Source: an uncultured Actinomyces sp. (GTDB lineage: Bacteria; Actinomycetota; Actinomycetes; Actinomycetales; Actinomycetaceae). Taken from it: a stretch of 6,139 nucleotides of DNA. The notes beneath the pieces are model-generated. The model did no database searches and was not told where the DNA came from. It saw nothing but the letters and a program-made list of their open reading frames with translations. Shown piece after piece: positions 1 to 6,139 of the stretch. How positions within the stretch are numbered: the stretch's first letter is position 1; the number at the start of each line of letters is the position of its first letter. Both the position numbers and the translations under genes were made by a program. Location: NCBI GenBank assembly GCA_902773415.1, contig CACYEE010000084.1:1-6139 (forward strand), read 5' to 3'.

Positions 1-1646
1 CCCGGCGTTTCCGGCCCGGAAGGCCGGGTGCGGGCCGGGGCCTCCTGCGCGGCGGCGCGAGCGTGCGCGGGAGACTCCTGCGCCCCGCCGGCATCAGCCC
101 CGGCACCAGAGCCTGCGATGGCGCCCGTCGCCCTGCCCGTCGCACCGGTCGAGGCAAAAGCCCGCGAAGACGCGGGAGCTTCGGGCCAAGAGCCTGCCCC
201 GTCTCGCGGCCCGCCTTCCGCAACCACGGACGCCCCATCTCCTGTCGCGCCCGCCAAGAAACCGCCCGGCACGCCCGCCGGACCTCCCGACGAATCGGAA
301 ACGGACGGCCCGGAAGGCGCTGCCATGCTCGGGCGCGAGGAAGCGTCGACCGGCGTCGCGCCTCCCCCCGAAAAAGCGCCTTCCCCCTTCCGCTTCCTTG
401 AGAAGGCTTCGCGCAATTGCGCCGCCTTTGCCTGGACCGACGCCCGTTCGCTCGCACTCATCGCATCCGCGCCCGGATTCGCCGTCGCCGCCGAACCGGA
501 ACCCGAATAGCCAGCCGAGGCGGCAGCCGGCCGCTGCCCGCCGAGGCCGGTGCCAAGCAGAAGCCTCGCGCACAGCAGTTCGAGCTGTAGGCGCGGCGAA
601 GTGGCCCCTGCCATCGAACCCAAGGCCTCGTTGACGATATCGGCGCTCAGCGAAGCGCGCTTCGGCCCAAGCGCCTGAGCCTGTGCCTGCATCTGCGCGA
701 ACCGGTCTCGCGGCGCAGAGGAAAAGACATCGGCAGCGCCCTCTCCCGCAAGGCCGAGAATGACGAGATCGCGCAAGCGCTGAAGCAGATCCTCGACAAA
801 CCGCCGAGGCTCGTGGCCGGCTTGGACGAGGGACTCGACAATGCCGAACAGCTTCGCCCCGTCGGCGGCGGCAATCGCTTCGATCGTCGCATCCAGAAGC
901 GCGCCGTCCGTGTATCCCAGCAGCGCAATCGCAGCCTCGTAGGCGAGCTCGGTGCCGTCCGCGCCTCCCATGAGCTGGTCGAGAACCGACAGGGAATCGC
1001 GCACCGAACCACCGCCGGCACGCACGACGAGGGGAAGCACGCCATCGGCCACGTCCATCCCCTCGTGGACGCACAGCCCGGCCATGTACTTCTCAAGCAG
1101 TTCGGGCGGCACGAGGCGGAAAGGATAATGGTGCGTTCTCGAACGAATCGTCGGAATGACCTTTTCCGGCTCGGTCGTCGCAAAAACGAACTTGACATGG
1201 TCCGGCGGCTCCTCCACGAGCTTGAGCAGGGCGTTGAACCCCTGCTTCGTGACCATATGCGCCTCGTCGACAATGAAGATCTTGTACCGGTCGCGCGCAG
1301 GGGCAAAGCTCGCCCGTTCCACCAGCGAACGGGCATCCTCGACGCTGCCGTGGCTCGCGGCGTCCATCTCGATCACGTCGAGCGAACCGCCGCCCTCCGC
1401 CGACAGTTCGCGACACGAGGCGCACTCCCCGCACGGAGTGTCCGTCGGCCCCGCCGCGCAGTTCAGGCAACGGGCGAGAATGCGCGCCGACGTCGTTTTC
1501 CCGCAGCCGCGCGGCCCCGAAAAAAGGTAGGCATGCGCGGTGCGTTCCGCCCGAAGCGCGTTCATGAGCGGGCGCGTCACCTGCTCCTGCCCGATGACGT
1601 CCTGAAACTTCTGCGGCCTGTACCGCCGATACAATGCGATGCTCAC
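1..1646 (-). CDS. dnaX: DNA polymerase III subunit gamma/tau (DnaX), 3' end beyond the window
   Basis: This is the clamp-loader ATPase that loads the beta clamp and, in its tau form, tethers polymerase cores. The frame stays open from GTG at 1646 to the left edge, giving 548 codons without a stop; the C-terminus lies outside. Translation begins (M)SIALYRRYRPQKFQDVIGQ, a textbook DnaX N-terminus. Visible motifs are Walker A GPRGCGKT (44-51), a four-cysteine zinc site (C63, C72, C75, C78), Walker B IVDEAH (125-130), FATTEPEKV (155-163) and the arginine-finger segment RSRTHHYPFR (168-177). The AAA+ and collar domains extend to about residue 365. After that comes a long Ala/Gly/Pro/Ser-rich tail, interrupted by a charged stretch around 396-423 that may form a helix (QAKAAQLREAFSRKRKGEG). 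No A-rich slippery heptamer of the E. coli A-AAA-AAG type appears in the visible part, so there is no sign here of a frameshifted gamma form. The gene lies 211 bp downstream of purL on the same strand. Confidence 0.96.
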   Translation of the reverse strand, partial: MSIALYRRYRPQKFQDVIGQEQVTRPLMNALRAERTAHAYLFSGPRGCGKTTSARILARCLNCAAGPTDTPCGECASCRELSAEGGGSLDVIEMDAASHGSVEDARSLVERASFAPARDRYKIFIVDEAHMVTKQGFNALLKLVEEPPDHVKFVFATTEPEKVIPTIRSRTHHYPFRLVPPELLEKYMAGLCVHEGMDVADGVLPLVVRAGGGSVRDSLSVLDQLMGGADGTELAYEAAIALLGYTDGALLDATIEAIAAADGAKLFGIVESLVQAGHEPRRFVEDLLQRLRDLVILGLAGEGAADVFSSAPRDRFAQMQAQAQALGPKRASLSADIVNEALGSMAGATSPRLQLELLCARLLLGTGLGGQRPAAASAGYSGSGSAATANPGADAMSASERASVQAKAAQLREAFSRKRKGEGAFSGGGATPVDASSRPSMAAPSGPSVSDSSGGPAGVPGGFLAGATGDGASVVAEGGPRDGAGSWPEAPASSRAFASTGATGRATGAIAGSGAGADAGGAQESPAHARAAAQEAPARTRPSGPETP

Positions 1647-1653
1647 GGCTACC

Positions 1654-1659
1654 AGTGTA
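1654..1659 (-). promoter_or_regulatory. Possible -10 box for a leaderless dnaX transcript
   Basis: The minus strand reads TACACT, a TAnnnT hexamer ending 7 nt before the GTG start at 1646. That spacing would place the transcription start at or next to the start codon. No good -35 hexamer and no strong Shine-Dalgarno sequence are seen nearby. This agrees with leaderless expression, which is common in Actinomycetota, but does not prove it. Confidence 0.35.
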
Positions 1660-1699
1660 CGGGCACCCCAAAGACAAACCGAAGAACCCGCGCCCTCTG

Positions 1700-1711
1700 C
1701 AAGCGCGCTTG
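1700..1711. promoter_or_regulatory. Perfect 12-bp palindrome upstream of dnaX
   Basis: CAAGCGCGCTTG is a perfect inverted repeat 53 bp before the dnaX GTG. A dimeric DNA-binding protein could use it as an operator, but no known operator is recognised. In such a GC-rich background a palindrome of this size may be chance. Confidence 0.25.
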
Positions 1712-1753
1712 AACCCGCCGGTGCCGCGGCCCCGGATGCCGAAAAAGGGACAG

Positions 1754-1794
1754 ACCGGTGCCGCAAAGGGGACAATCCCCAAACCGACACCAGT
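1754..1794 (-). repeat. 41-nt imperfect palindrome between purL and dnaX, REP-like or terminator-like
   Basis: On the minus strand the 10-nt arms ACTGGTGTCG (1794-1785) and CGGCACCGGT (1763-1754) pair with two U-G wobbles. They enclose a symmetric 4x4 internal loop and an inner 5-bp stem, GGGGA-TTG-TCCCC (1780-1768). The two wobbles become mismatches on the plus strand, so the RNA hairpin favours the purL transcript direction. It begins 64 bp after the purL stop. A five-T run lies about 7 nt beyond the stem base (1746-1742), which is a poor match to a canonical intrinsic terminator. It could be a purL terminator or mRNA 3'-end stabiliser, or a member of a dispersed REP-type family. Confidence 0.65.
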
Positions 1795-1857
1795 TTTCGC
1801 CCCGGAACCAAGCACGCCCCGCGAACCGCCTCGAACGAACCGGGCACCGGCACGACC

Positions 1858-4800
1858 CTACCCGCGGAAATAGCCCACCGCGCTGTCGAACATGCGCAGG
1901 TCGAACCGCCCCGGCACGTTCCTGTAAAGCCCTGAACCGACCCGCTCGGAATGGCCCATCTTGCCGAATACCCGCCCGTCGGGCGACGTAATCCCCTCGA
2001 CCGCATGAACCGAGCCGTTCGGGTTGAAGCGGATGTCCATCGTGGCCTCCCCCGCCTCGTCCGCATACTGCGTGGCGATCTGGCCGGCAGCCGCGAGCGC
2101 GCGAATCTCCTGCTCGCAGGCCACGAAACGCCCCTCTCCGTGCGAGATCGGCACCGAGTACACCTCGCCGGGATTCGCGAACCGCAGCCAAGGGGAGGCA
2201 GCCGAGGCGATGCGCGTGCGCACGATCTTCGACTGGTGGCGTCCGATCGTGTTGAAGGTCAGCGTGGGTGCCCCGGCCCGCGGCTCCACGATTTTCCCGT
2301 AGGGCACGAGGCCGAGCTTGACGAGCGCCTGGAAGCCGTTGCAGATGCCGGCCATGAGGCCCCCGCGCGCGTCGAGGAGTTCGCCCGTCCCCGCCGCCAC
2401 GGCCTCGTTGCGGAAGAAGGCGGTGATGAATTTGCCCGAACCGTCCGGCTCGTCGCCGCCGGAGAAGCCGCCGGGAATGAAGACGGCCTGGGCGTCTGCC
2501 ATTCTTTTTGCGAAATCTTCCACGGAGCGGGAGACCGCCTCGGCGTCGCGGTTGCGTACGATGAACACCTCGGCCTGGCCGCCGGCGGCCTCGACCGCCT
2601 TCGCCGTGTCGTATTCGCAGTTCGTTCCGGGGAATACGGGGATGAGGAAGCGAGGGCGCGCGCAGGCCACCGCAGGCGCGCCGTCGAAACGTCCGGCAAA
2701 GGTGAAGGTTTCGGGGGCGACGCCGTCTGTCTGTCCCTTGGCGACGCGGTCTGCCTGCCCCTGCGTGCCCGCGTCGCTTGCGCTTCGGCCTTCATGCCGG
2801 GCCACAAGGGGCCCCATCGGCAGGCTCGTGCCGTCGCCGCCGCGCTCGACCGCGCCACGCCCGCAGCCATCCGCGTCGCCCCCGCCGGACATGCGCCCAA
2901 CTTCGTCGCCTCCGCCCCGAAGCGCCGCCGAACCCCCAGGCACGTCGGTCCGGTAGACACCCTCAAGCCGGCCTTCATGCCCGGCCACAAGGGGCCCCAT
3001 CGGCAGGCTCGTGCCGTCCCGGCGAATCTCCTCGGCCGCAAGCACGCTTCCCAGCAGGCGCGCCCCCGGAATCACCCCGACGTCCGCGCCGTCGCCCAGC
3101 TCAAGCACAAACGCGCCGTACAAATACCCGAAAATCTCCCCGAGCTCCCAGCCGGGGGCGTACTCGAAGCCGAAACCGTTGCCGAGGCACATCCTGAACA
3201 CGGCGTCGGCAATCCCGCCCGCCCCCGGCGTGCAGGCGGCCCGCACAAGCCCGGCGTCGGCCAAGGCCCGCACCTGCGCAAAAACGGCCTTCAACGATTC
3301 GGGCTCTGGCAGGCCTCCGTCGCGATACTCGGGGGCCAGCACGGCAACCTTCGACCCGGCCCGCTTGAACTCGGGCGAAACCACGTCGTCCACATCCGCG
3401 GTCGTCACCGCGAAGGACACGAGCGTCGGCGGCACGTCGAGATCCCCGAAGGAACCGGACATCGAATCCTTGCCGCCAATCGCGCCGACCCCGAGATCCA
3501 TCTGCGCCTCGAAGCCGCCAAGGACCGCCGCAAACGGCCTGCCCCAGCGGCGCGGGTCGGTGCCGAGCCTTTCAAAATACTCCTGGAAACTCAGATACGA
3601 AGCCTCGGCGCCGCCGCCGGTAGCCACAAGTTTCGCGAGGGATTCGACCACTGCAAGGTATGCGCCGTGGTAGGGCGACTGCGAGGAAATGTCGGGGTTG
3701 AATCCCCAGCTCATGAGGGAACACGTGTCCGTGTCGCCATGCTCCACGGAAATCTTGTGTGCCATCGCCTGGATCGGGGTGAGCTGGCGGCGGCCGCCGT
3801 AGGGCATGAGCACCGTGCCGGTGCCGATGGTCGAATCGAAGGCTTCGCCCAGGCCGCGCCGCGAGCAGTTCTGGAGGGAGCCGACCGTCTCGCGCATTCC
3901 GGCAGCGAAGTTTTCGGGCGGCTTCGGTCCGTTCCACGCCGCCGGGGCGGGTTCGACCTCGATGTTCTTCGGCGCGCCGTTCGTATCGAGGAAGGAACGC
4001 GGAATGTCCACAATGGTCTGCCCGCGCCAGCGCATCACGAGGCGTTCTTCGGCGGTCACGCGCGCCACGGGCACTGCGCAGAGGTTTTCGGCGTCGGCAA
4101 GTTCGATGAAGCGTTCGGCGTCGCCGGCTTCGACGACAACGGCCATGCGCTCTTGGGATTCGGAGATGGCCAGTTCGGTGCCGTCGAGGCCTTCGTACTT
4201 GCGAGGCACGGCGTCGAGGTCGATGTCGAGGCCGGGGGCGAGTTCGCCGATGGCGACGCAAACCCCGCCCGCACCGAAGTCGTTGCAGCGGCGGATCAGC
4301 AGGGCGGCTTCCGGGTTGCGGAAAAGACGCTGAATCTTGCGCTCTTCGGGCGCGTTGCCTTTCTGGACCTCCGCACCGCATTCGGCCACGGAATTGACGT
4401 CGTGGGCTTTGGACGAGCCGGTGGCCCCGCCGATTCCGTCGCGCCCGGTAGCCCCGCCGAGAAGAATCACGACGTTGCCGGCCTCGGGCCGCTCGCGCCG
4501 CACGTTCGCGGCGGGGGCGGCAGCGATGACGGCACCGATTTCCATGTGCTTGGCGGCATAGCCGGGATGGTAGATTTCGTCGACGATTCCGGTGGCGAGG
4601 CCGATCTGGTTGCCGTAGGAGGAGTACCCTCGCGCCGCGCCCTGGACGATCTGGCGCTGTGGAATCTTGCCTTCCATTGTTTCGGCGAGGGGAACCGTGG
4701 GGTCGGCGGCACCGGTCAGGCGCATGGCTCCGTACACGTAGGAGCGCCCGGAGAGGGGATCGCGGATGGCGCCGCCGATGCAGGTGGCCGCTCCGCCGAA

Positions 4801-5781
4801 GGGCTCGATTTCGGTGGGATGGTTGTGGGTTTCGTTTTTGAACAGGAGGAGCCACGGCTGTTCGACGCCGTTGACGCGCACGCTGATTTTCACGGTGCAT
4901 GCGTTGATTTCCTCGGATTCGTCGAGGCCGTCGAGCCGCCCGGTGGCCGACAGGTGCCGTACGGCGATTGTCGCGATGTCCATGAGGGTTACGGGCCGGC
5001 TGTCGCGCCCGAGTTCGCCGCGCAGGGCGAGGTAGCGCTGGTAGGCGGCTTCAAGGGTGGGGTCTGCGAAGGTGGCGGCGTCGATTTCGGTGGTGAAGGT
5101 CGTGTGGCGGCAGTGGTCGGACCAATAGGTGTCGACGACGCGCACTTCGGTGAGGGTCGGGTTGCGTCCTTCGGCACGGAAGTGGGCGCGAAGGAAGAGG
5201 AAGTCGGCGTCGTCCATCGCGAGGCCGAGTTCGGCGCGCAGGGCGAGGGCTTCGGCGTCGCCGCTTTCGACGAACCTTTCGAGGGTGGCGACGGGGGCGG
5301 GTTCTTCCCAGTCGAGTTCGAGGCTTTCGGGAAGGTCGAGGGAGGCTTCGCGCGCTTCGACGGGGTTGATGACGTGCGTCTTGATGGCGGAGACTTCGGC
5401 GTCGGAGAGTTTTCCTTCGAGCACGTAGACGGTGGCGGAGCGCACGAGCGGGCGTTCGCCGCAGGAGACGATCTGGATGCATTGGGCGGCGGAGTCGGCG
5501 CGCTGGTCGAACTGGCCGGGCAGGTATTCGACGGCGAAGACGACGCTTCCGGGCGCGTCGAGGGTTTCGGTGGCGAGGTCGACCTGGGGTTCGGAGAAGA
5601 CCGTGGCGACGGCCTTGTCGAAGAGTTCGCGCGAGTCGATCTCGGCGTCGTACCGGTTGACGACGCGAAGGCCCGCGAGGGATTCGATGCCGAGCAGTTC
5701 GCGTATTTCGGTGGCGAGGAAGCGTGCCTCGTGGGCGTATTCGGGTTTCTTTTCCACGAAGATGCGGCGGACGGTGCTCAT
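1858..5781 (-). CDS. purL: Phosphoribosylformylglycinamidine synthase, single-chain PurL with C-terminal glutaminase
   Basis: This 1307-residue cytosolic enzyme performs the fourth step of purine synthesis: FGAR + glutamine + ATP give FGAM + glutamate + ADP + phosphate. The start is set at 5781, where the family-like MSTVRRIFVEKK begins behind a GAGG box; an in-frame ATG at 5973 would add 64 residues of non-conserved sequence. Visible parts in order are: an N-terminal PurS-like region (about 1-150); DTYWSDHCRHTTF (217-229); the first PurM-like half with NETHNHPTEIEPFGG (316-330) and GGATGRDGIGGATGSSKAHD (442-461); the second half with EHGDTDTCSLMSWGFNP (680-696) and GAIGGKDSMSG (766-776); a repeat-rich linker (about 940-1040); and a class I glutamine amidotransferase domain from PRFLIPVFPGTNCEYD (1043-1058). 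The glutaminase triad is present: C1147 in GICNGFQ, H1214 and E1216 in SHGEGRF. E. coli PurL is 1295 residues, but Bifidobacterium/Clostridium-type proteins are, as I recall, nearer 1240-1250, so the linker accounts for the extra length. The stop is TAG. Function is certain; the consequence of the linker is unknown. Confidence 0.98.
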   Translation of the reverse strand: MSTVRRIFVEKKPEYAHEARFLATEIRELLGIESLAGLRVVNRYDAEIDSRELFDKAVATVFSEPQVDLATETLDAPGSVVFAVEYLPGQFDQRADSAAQCIQIVSCGERPLVRSATVYVLEGKLSDAEVSAIKTHVINPVEAREASLDLPESLELDWEEPAPVATLERFVESGDAEALALRAELGLAMDDADFLFLRAHFRAEGRNPTLTEVRVVDTYWSDHCRHTTFTTEIDAATFADPTLEAAYQRYLALRGELGRDSRPVTLMDIATIAVRHLSATGRLDGLDESEEINACTVKISVRVNGVEQPWLLLFKNETHNHPTEIEPFGGAATCIGGAIRDPLSGRSYVYGAMRLTGAADPTVPLAETMEGKIPQRQIVQGAARGYSSYGNQIGLATGIVDEIYHPGYAAKHMEIGAVIAAAPAANVRRERPEAGNVVILLGGATGRDGIGGATGSSKAHDVNSVAECGAEVQKGNAPEERKIQRLFRNPEAALLIRRCNDFGAGGVCVAIGELAPGLDIDLDAVPRKYEGLDGTELAISESQERMAVVVEAGDAERFIELADAENLCAVPVARVTAEERLVMRWRGQTIVDIPRSFLDTNGAPKNIEVEPAPAAWNGPKPPENFAAGMRETVGSLQNCSRRGLGEAFDSTIGTGTVLMPYGGRRQLTPIQAMAHKISVEHGDTDTCSLMSWGFNPDISSQSPYHGAYLAVVESLAKLVATGGGAEASYLSFQEYFERLGTDPRRWGRPFAAVLGGFEAQMDLGVGAIGGKDSMSGSFGDLDVPPTLVSFAVTTADVDDVVSPEFKRAGSKVAVLAPEYRDGGLPEPESLKAVFAQVRALADAGLVRAACTPGAGGIADAVFRMCLGNGFGFEYAPGWELGEIFGYLYGAFVLELGDGADVGVIPGARLLGSVLAAEEIRRDGTSLPMGPLVAGHEGRLEGVYRTDVPGGSAALRGGGDEVGRMSGGGDADGCGRGAVERGGDGTSLPMGPLVARHEGRSASDAGTQGQADRVAKGQTDGVAPETFTFAGRFDGAPAVACARPRFLIPVFPGTNCEYDTAKAVEAAGGQAEVFIVRNRDAEAVSRSVEDFAKRMADAQAVFIPGGFSGGDEPDGSGKFITAFFRNEAVAAGTGELLDARGGLMAGICNGFQALVKLGLVPYGKIVEPRAGAPTLTFNTIGRHQSKIVRTRIASAASPWLRFANPGEVYSVPISHGEGRFVACEQEIRALAAAGQIATQYADEAGEATMDIRFNPNGSVHAVEGITSPDGRVFGKMGHSERVGSGLYRNVPGRFDLRMFDSAVGYFRG
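2716..2763 (-). repeat. Two-unit 24-bp tandem repeat in the purL linker
   Basis: Positions 2716-2739 and 2740-2763 match at 20 of 24 bases. In the protein they give the eight-residue near-repeat QGQADRVA / KGQTDGVA, just before the glutaminase domain. The length is a multiple of three, so the reading frame is kept. The polar, glycine-rich sequence suggests a flexible linker. Confidence 0.8.
2786..2835 (-). repeat. 50-bp direct repeat in purL, copy B (probably secondary)
   Basis: The copy encodes residues 983-999, DGTSLPMGPLVARHEGR, lying exactly 183 bp (61 codons) from copy A and in the same frame. The only mismatch is at 2799 (G, giving Arg995). What follows (SASDAGTQGQ) does not resemble the conserved LEGVYRTD that follows copy A, and the flanks share no similarity with those of copy A. 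It therefore looks like a short inserted or copied segment, not one unit of a larger tandem duplication. That origin is an inference. Confidence 0.93.
2969..3018 (-). repeat. 50-bp direct repeat in purL, copy A (probably native)
   Basis: The copy encodes residues 922-938 of PurL, DGTSLPMGPLVAGHEGR, followed by LEGVYRTD. That continuation fits the family pattern at the end of the second PurM-like half (an 'EG-x-LE-x-V' helix), so this copy is taken as the ancestral one. It matches copy B at 49 of 50 bases; the difference is at 2982 (C, giving Gly934). Similarity stops abruptly at both ends. On the minus strand GGCC-CCTTGT-GGCC can form a short bulged hairpin. Confidence 0.95.
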
Positions 5782-5785
5782 GGTT

Positions 5786-5789
5786 CCTC
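5786..5789 (-). promoter_or_regulatory. purL ribosome binding site
   Basis: GAGG lies 4 nt before ATG at 5781 on the minus strand, within GAGAGAAACGAGGAACC. The spacing is short but usable. It supports the start at 5781 over the upstream in-frame ATG codons, as does the conserved N-terminal sequence. Confidence 0.6.
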
Positions 5790-5883
5790 GTTTCTCTCGT
5801 GCGTCGGCCCCGAATGCGCGAGCCGGACGCGCATGCGCACTAGGGTTGAGATTCCTCTCGCGCATTGCGGATGCTGCCTCCCC

Positions 5884-5889
5884 ATTATT
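5884..5889 (-). promoter_or_regulatory. Weak candidate -10 box for purL
   Basis: AATAAT on the minus strand is the most AT-rich -10-like hexamer in an otherwise GC-rich leader. It would give an untranslated leader of roughly 95 nt. The expected -35 position carries no recognisable TTGACA-like sequence, so this is only a candidate. Confidence 0.2.
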
Positions 5890-5952
5890 TCGCGTTCCCG
5901 CCGGCTCCGGCAGCCGTCTTGCAGTGAGGTTGCGCCGCCGCCCGATTCGTCC

Positions 5953-5983
5953 CGTATCGCAGGGGTCAGGCACCTGTGATACG
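5953..5983. repeat. Hairpin with 11-bp stem upstream of purL, REP-like
   Basis: The arms CGTATCGCAGG (5953-5963) and CCTGTGATACG (5973-5983) pair over 11 positions, with one G-U wobble on plus-strand RNA (one C-A mismatch on the minus strand). The loop is GGTCAGGCA. It lies about 170 bp before the purL start. No T-run follows on either strand, so it is not a classic intrinsic terminator. The minus-strand core GGTGCCTGACCCC resembles the heads of REP-type repeats seen in many genomes; that likeness is from memory. Confidence 0.7.
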
Positions 5984-6139
5984 CCCGCGCCCGGCCTCGC
6001 ACCTCCGGCACGTTGGGGACGGGGCGGTTTTCGTTTCAGGGCGACGCGGGGGCGCGAACCTTGCGACCGTTTTCTCGCGGGAAGGCCCGAAACAGCCCCG
6101 ATTCATTGGTCAACCTGCTCCGACCAGCACAAACACCCG

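Larger units (their letters stand above)
5782..6139. other. Upstream region of purL, no supportable gene
   Basis: Apart from the 5953-5983 hairpin, the purL ribosome site and a weak -10 candidate, nothing convincing is seen. A perfect 10-bp palindrome, GCGCATGCGC, lies at 5829-5838. A minus-strand frame enters from the right edge and stops at 6036-6038 after about 33 codons; it could be the tail of a neighbouring gene, but no family motif is recognisable. A plus-strand frame is open from about 6013 to the right edge without a plausible start. No tRNA, SRP RNA or recognised purine riboswitch was found by eye. Confidence 0.6.

Noticed and set aside
1690..1725. GGTTCAAGC on the minus strand looks like a tRNA T-loop
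   Set aside because: The flanking bases do not form a T-stem, and no acceptor or anticodon arms are found at the right spacing. It overlaps a simple palindrome.
94..1815. Minus-strand open frames at 94-1074, 647-1336 and 1093-1815, and plus-strand frames such as 813-1712
   Set aside because: They overlap dnaX in other frames, have Arg/Ser/Pro-rich low-information sequence and show no family motifs. The dnaX frame carries every expected clamp-loader motif.
2786..3018. The plus-strand translation of both repeat copies contains MPGHKG, a motif known from PLP-dependent decarboxylases
   Set aside because: It occurs only as an antisense reading of the purL repeat with no other decarboxylase motif nearby, so it is coincidence.
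5782..5973. Extension of PurL to the upstream in-frame ATG at 5973
   Set aside because: The 64 extra residues are not PurL-like and would overlap the hairpin at 5953-5983. The ATG at 5781 has a ribosome site and a family-like N-terminus.
1951..5979. A 1342-codon open frame on the plus strand covering nearly all of purL
   Set aside because: It is in exact codon register with purL, so its openness follows from the rarity of TTA, CTA and TCA in purL. Its protein is rich in Gly, Val, His and Arg with no recognisable domain, whereas the minus-strand product is unmistakably PurL.
5955..5985. GGTCAGG in the purL upstream hairpin recalls the conserved loop of SRP RNA
   Set aside because: The partner element GGAAGCAG is absent and the stem architecture differs.
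6036..6137. A short minus-strand frame entering from the right edge, possibly the tail of another gene
   Set aside because: There are only about 33 residues with no recognisable motif, and the other two minus frames also end near the edge, so no choice can be supported.

Overview
The window is a high-GC stretch carrying two housekeeping genes, both read from the minus strand. They are purL, the fused glutamine-dependent FGAM synthase of purine synthesis, and the first 548 codons of dnaX, the tau/gamma clamp-loader subunit of DNA polymerase III. No phage, CRISPR, resistance or other accessory module is visible. The protein sequences suggest an actinobacterium. The DnaX arginine-finger segment (RSRTHHYPFRL) is typical of Actinomycetota, while a single-chain PurL of the Clostridium/Bifidobacterium type, rather than separate PurS/PurQ/PurL, would suit Coriobacteriia such as Eggerthellaceae. 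This placement is an inference from memory of the families, not the result of a search.

Layout from right to left, the direction of transcription. Positions 6139-5782 hold the purL upstream region, with no supportable gene but one clear 11-bp-stem hairpin (5953-5983). PurL occupies 5781-1858. A 211-bp gap (1857-1647) contains a 41-nt imperfect palindrome (1754-1794), a perfect 12-bp palindrome (1700-1711) and a possible -10 box placed for a leaderless dnaX message. dnaX starts with GTG at 1646 and runs off the left edge.

The two genes have unrelated jobs, nucleotide supply and replisome assembly. The gap with its hairpins suggests separate transcription units. The most unusual feature is inside purL. 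The linker between the second PurM-like half and the glutaminase domain is greatly extended, and it contains a near-perfect 50-bp direct repeat 183 bp (61 codons) apart, plus a 24-bp tandem duplication. One copy of the 50-bp repeat appears to be the native segment and the other a secondary in-frame copy. I found no evidence of a wholly new system; the interest lies in this repeat-expanded linker and in the two REP-like intergenic hairpins.
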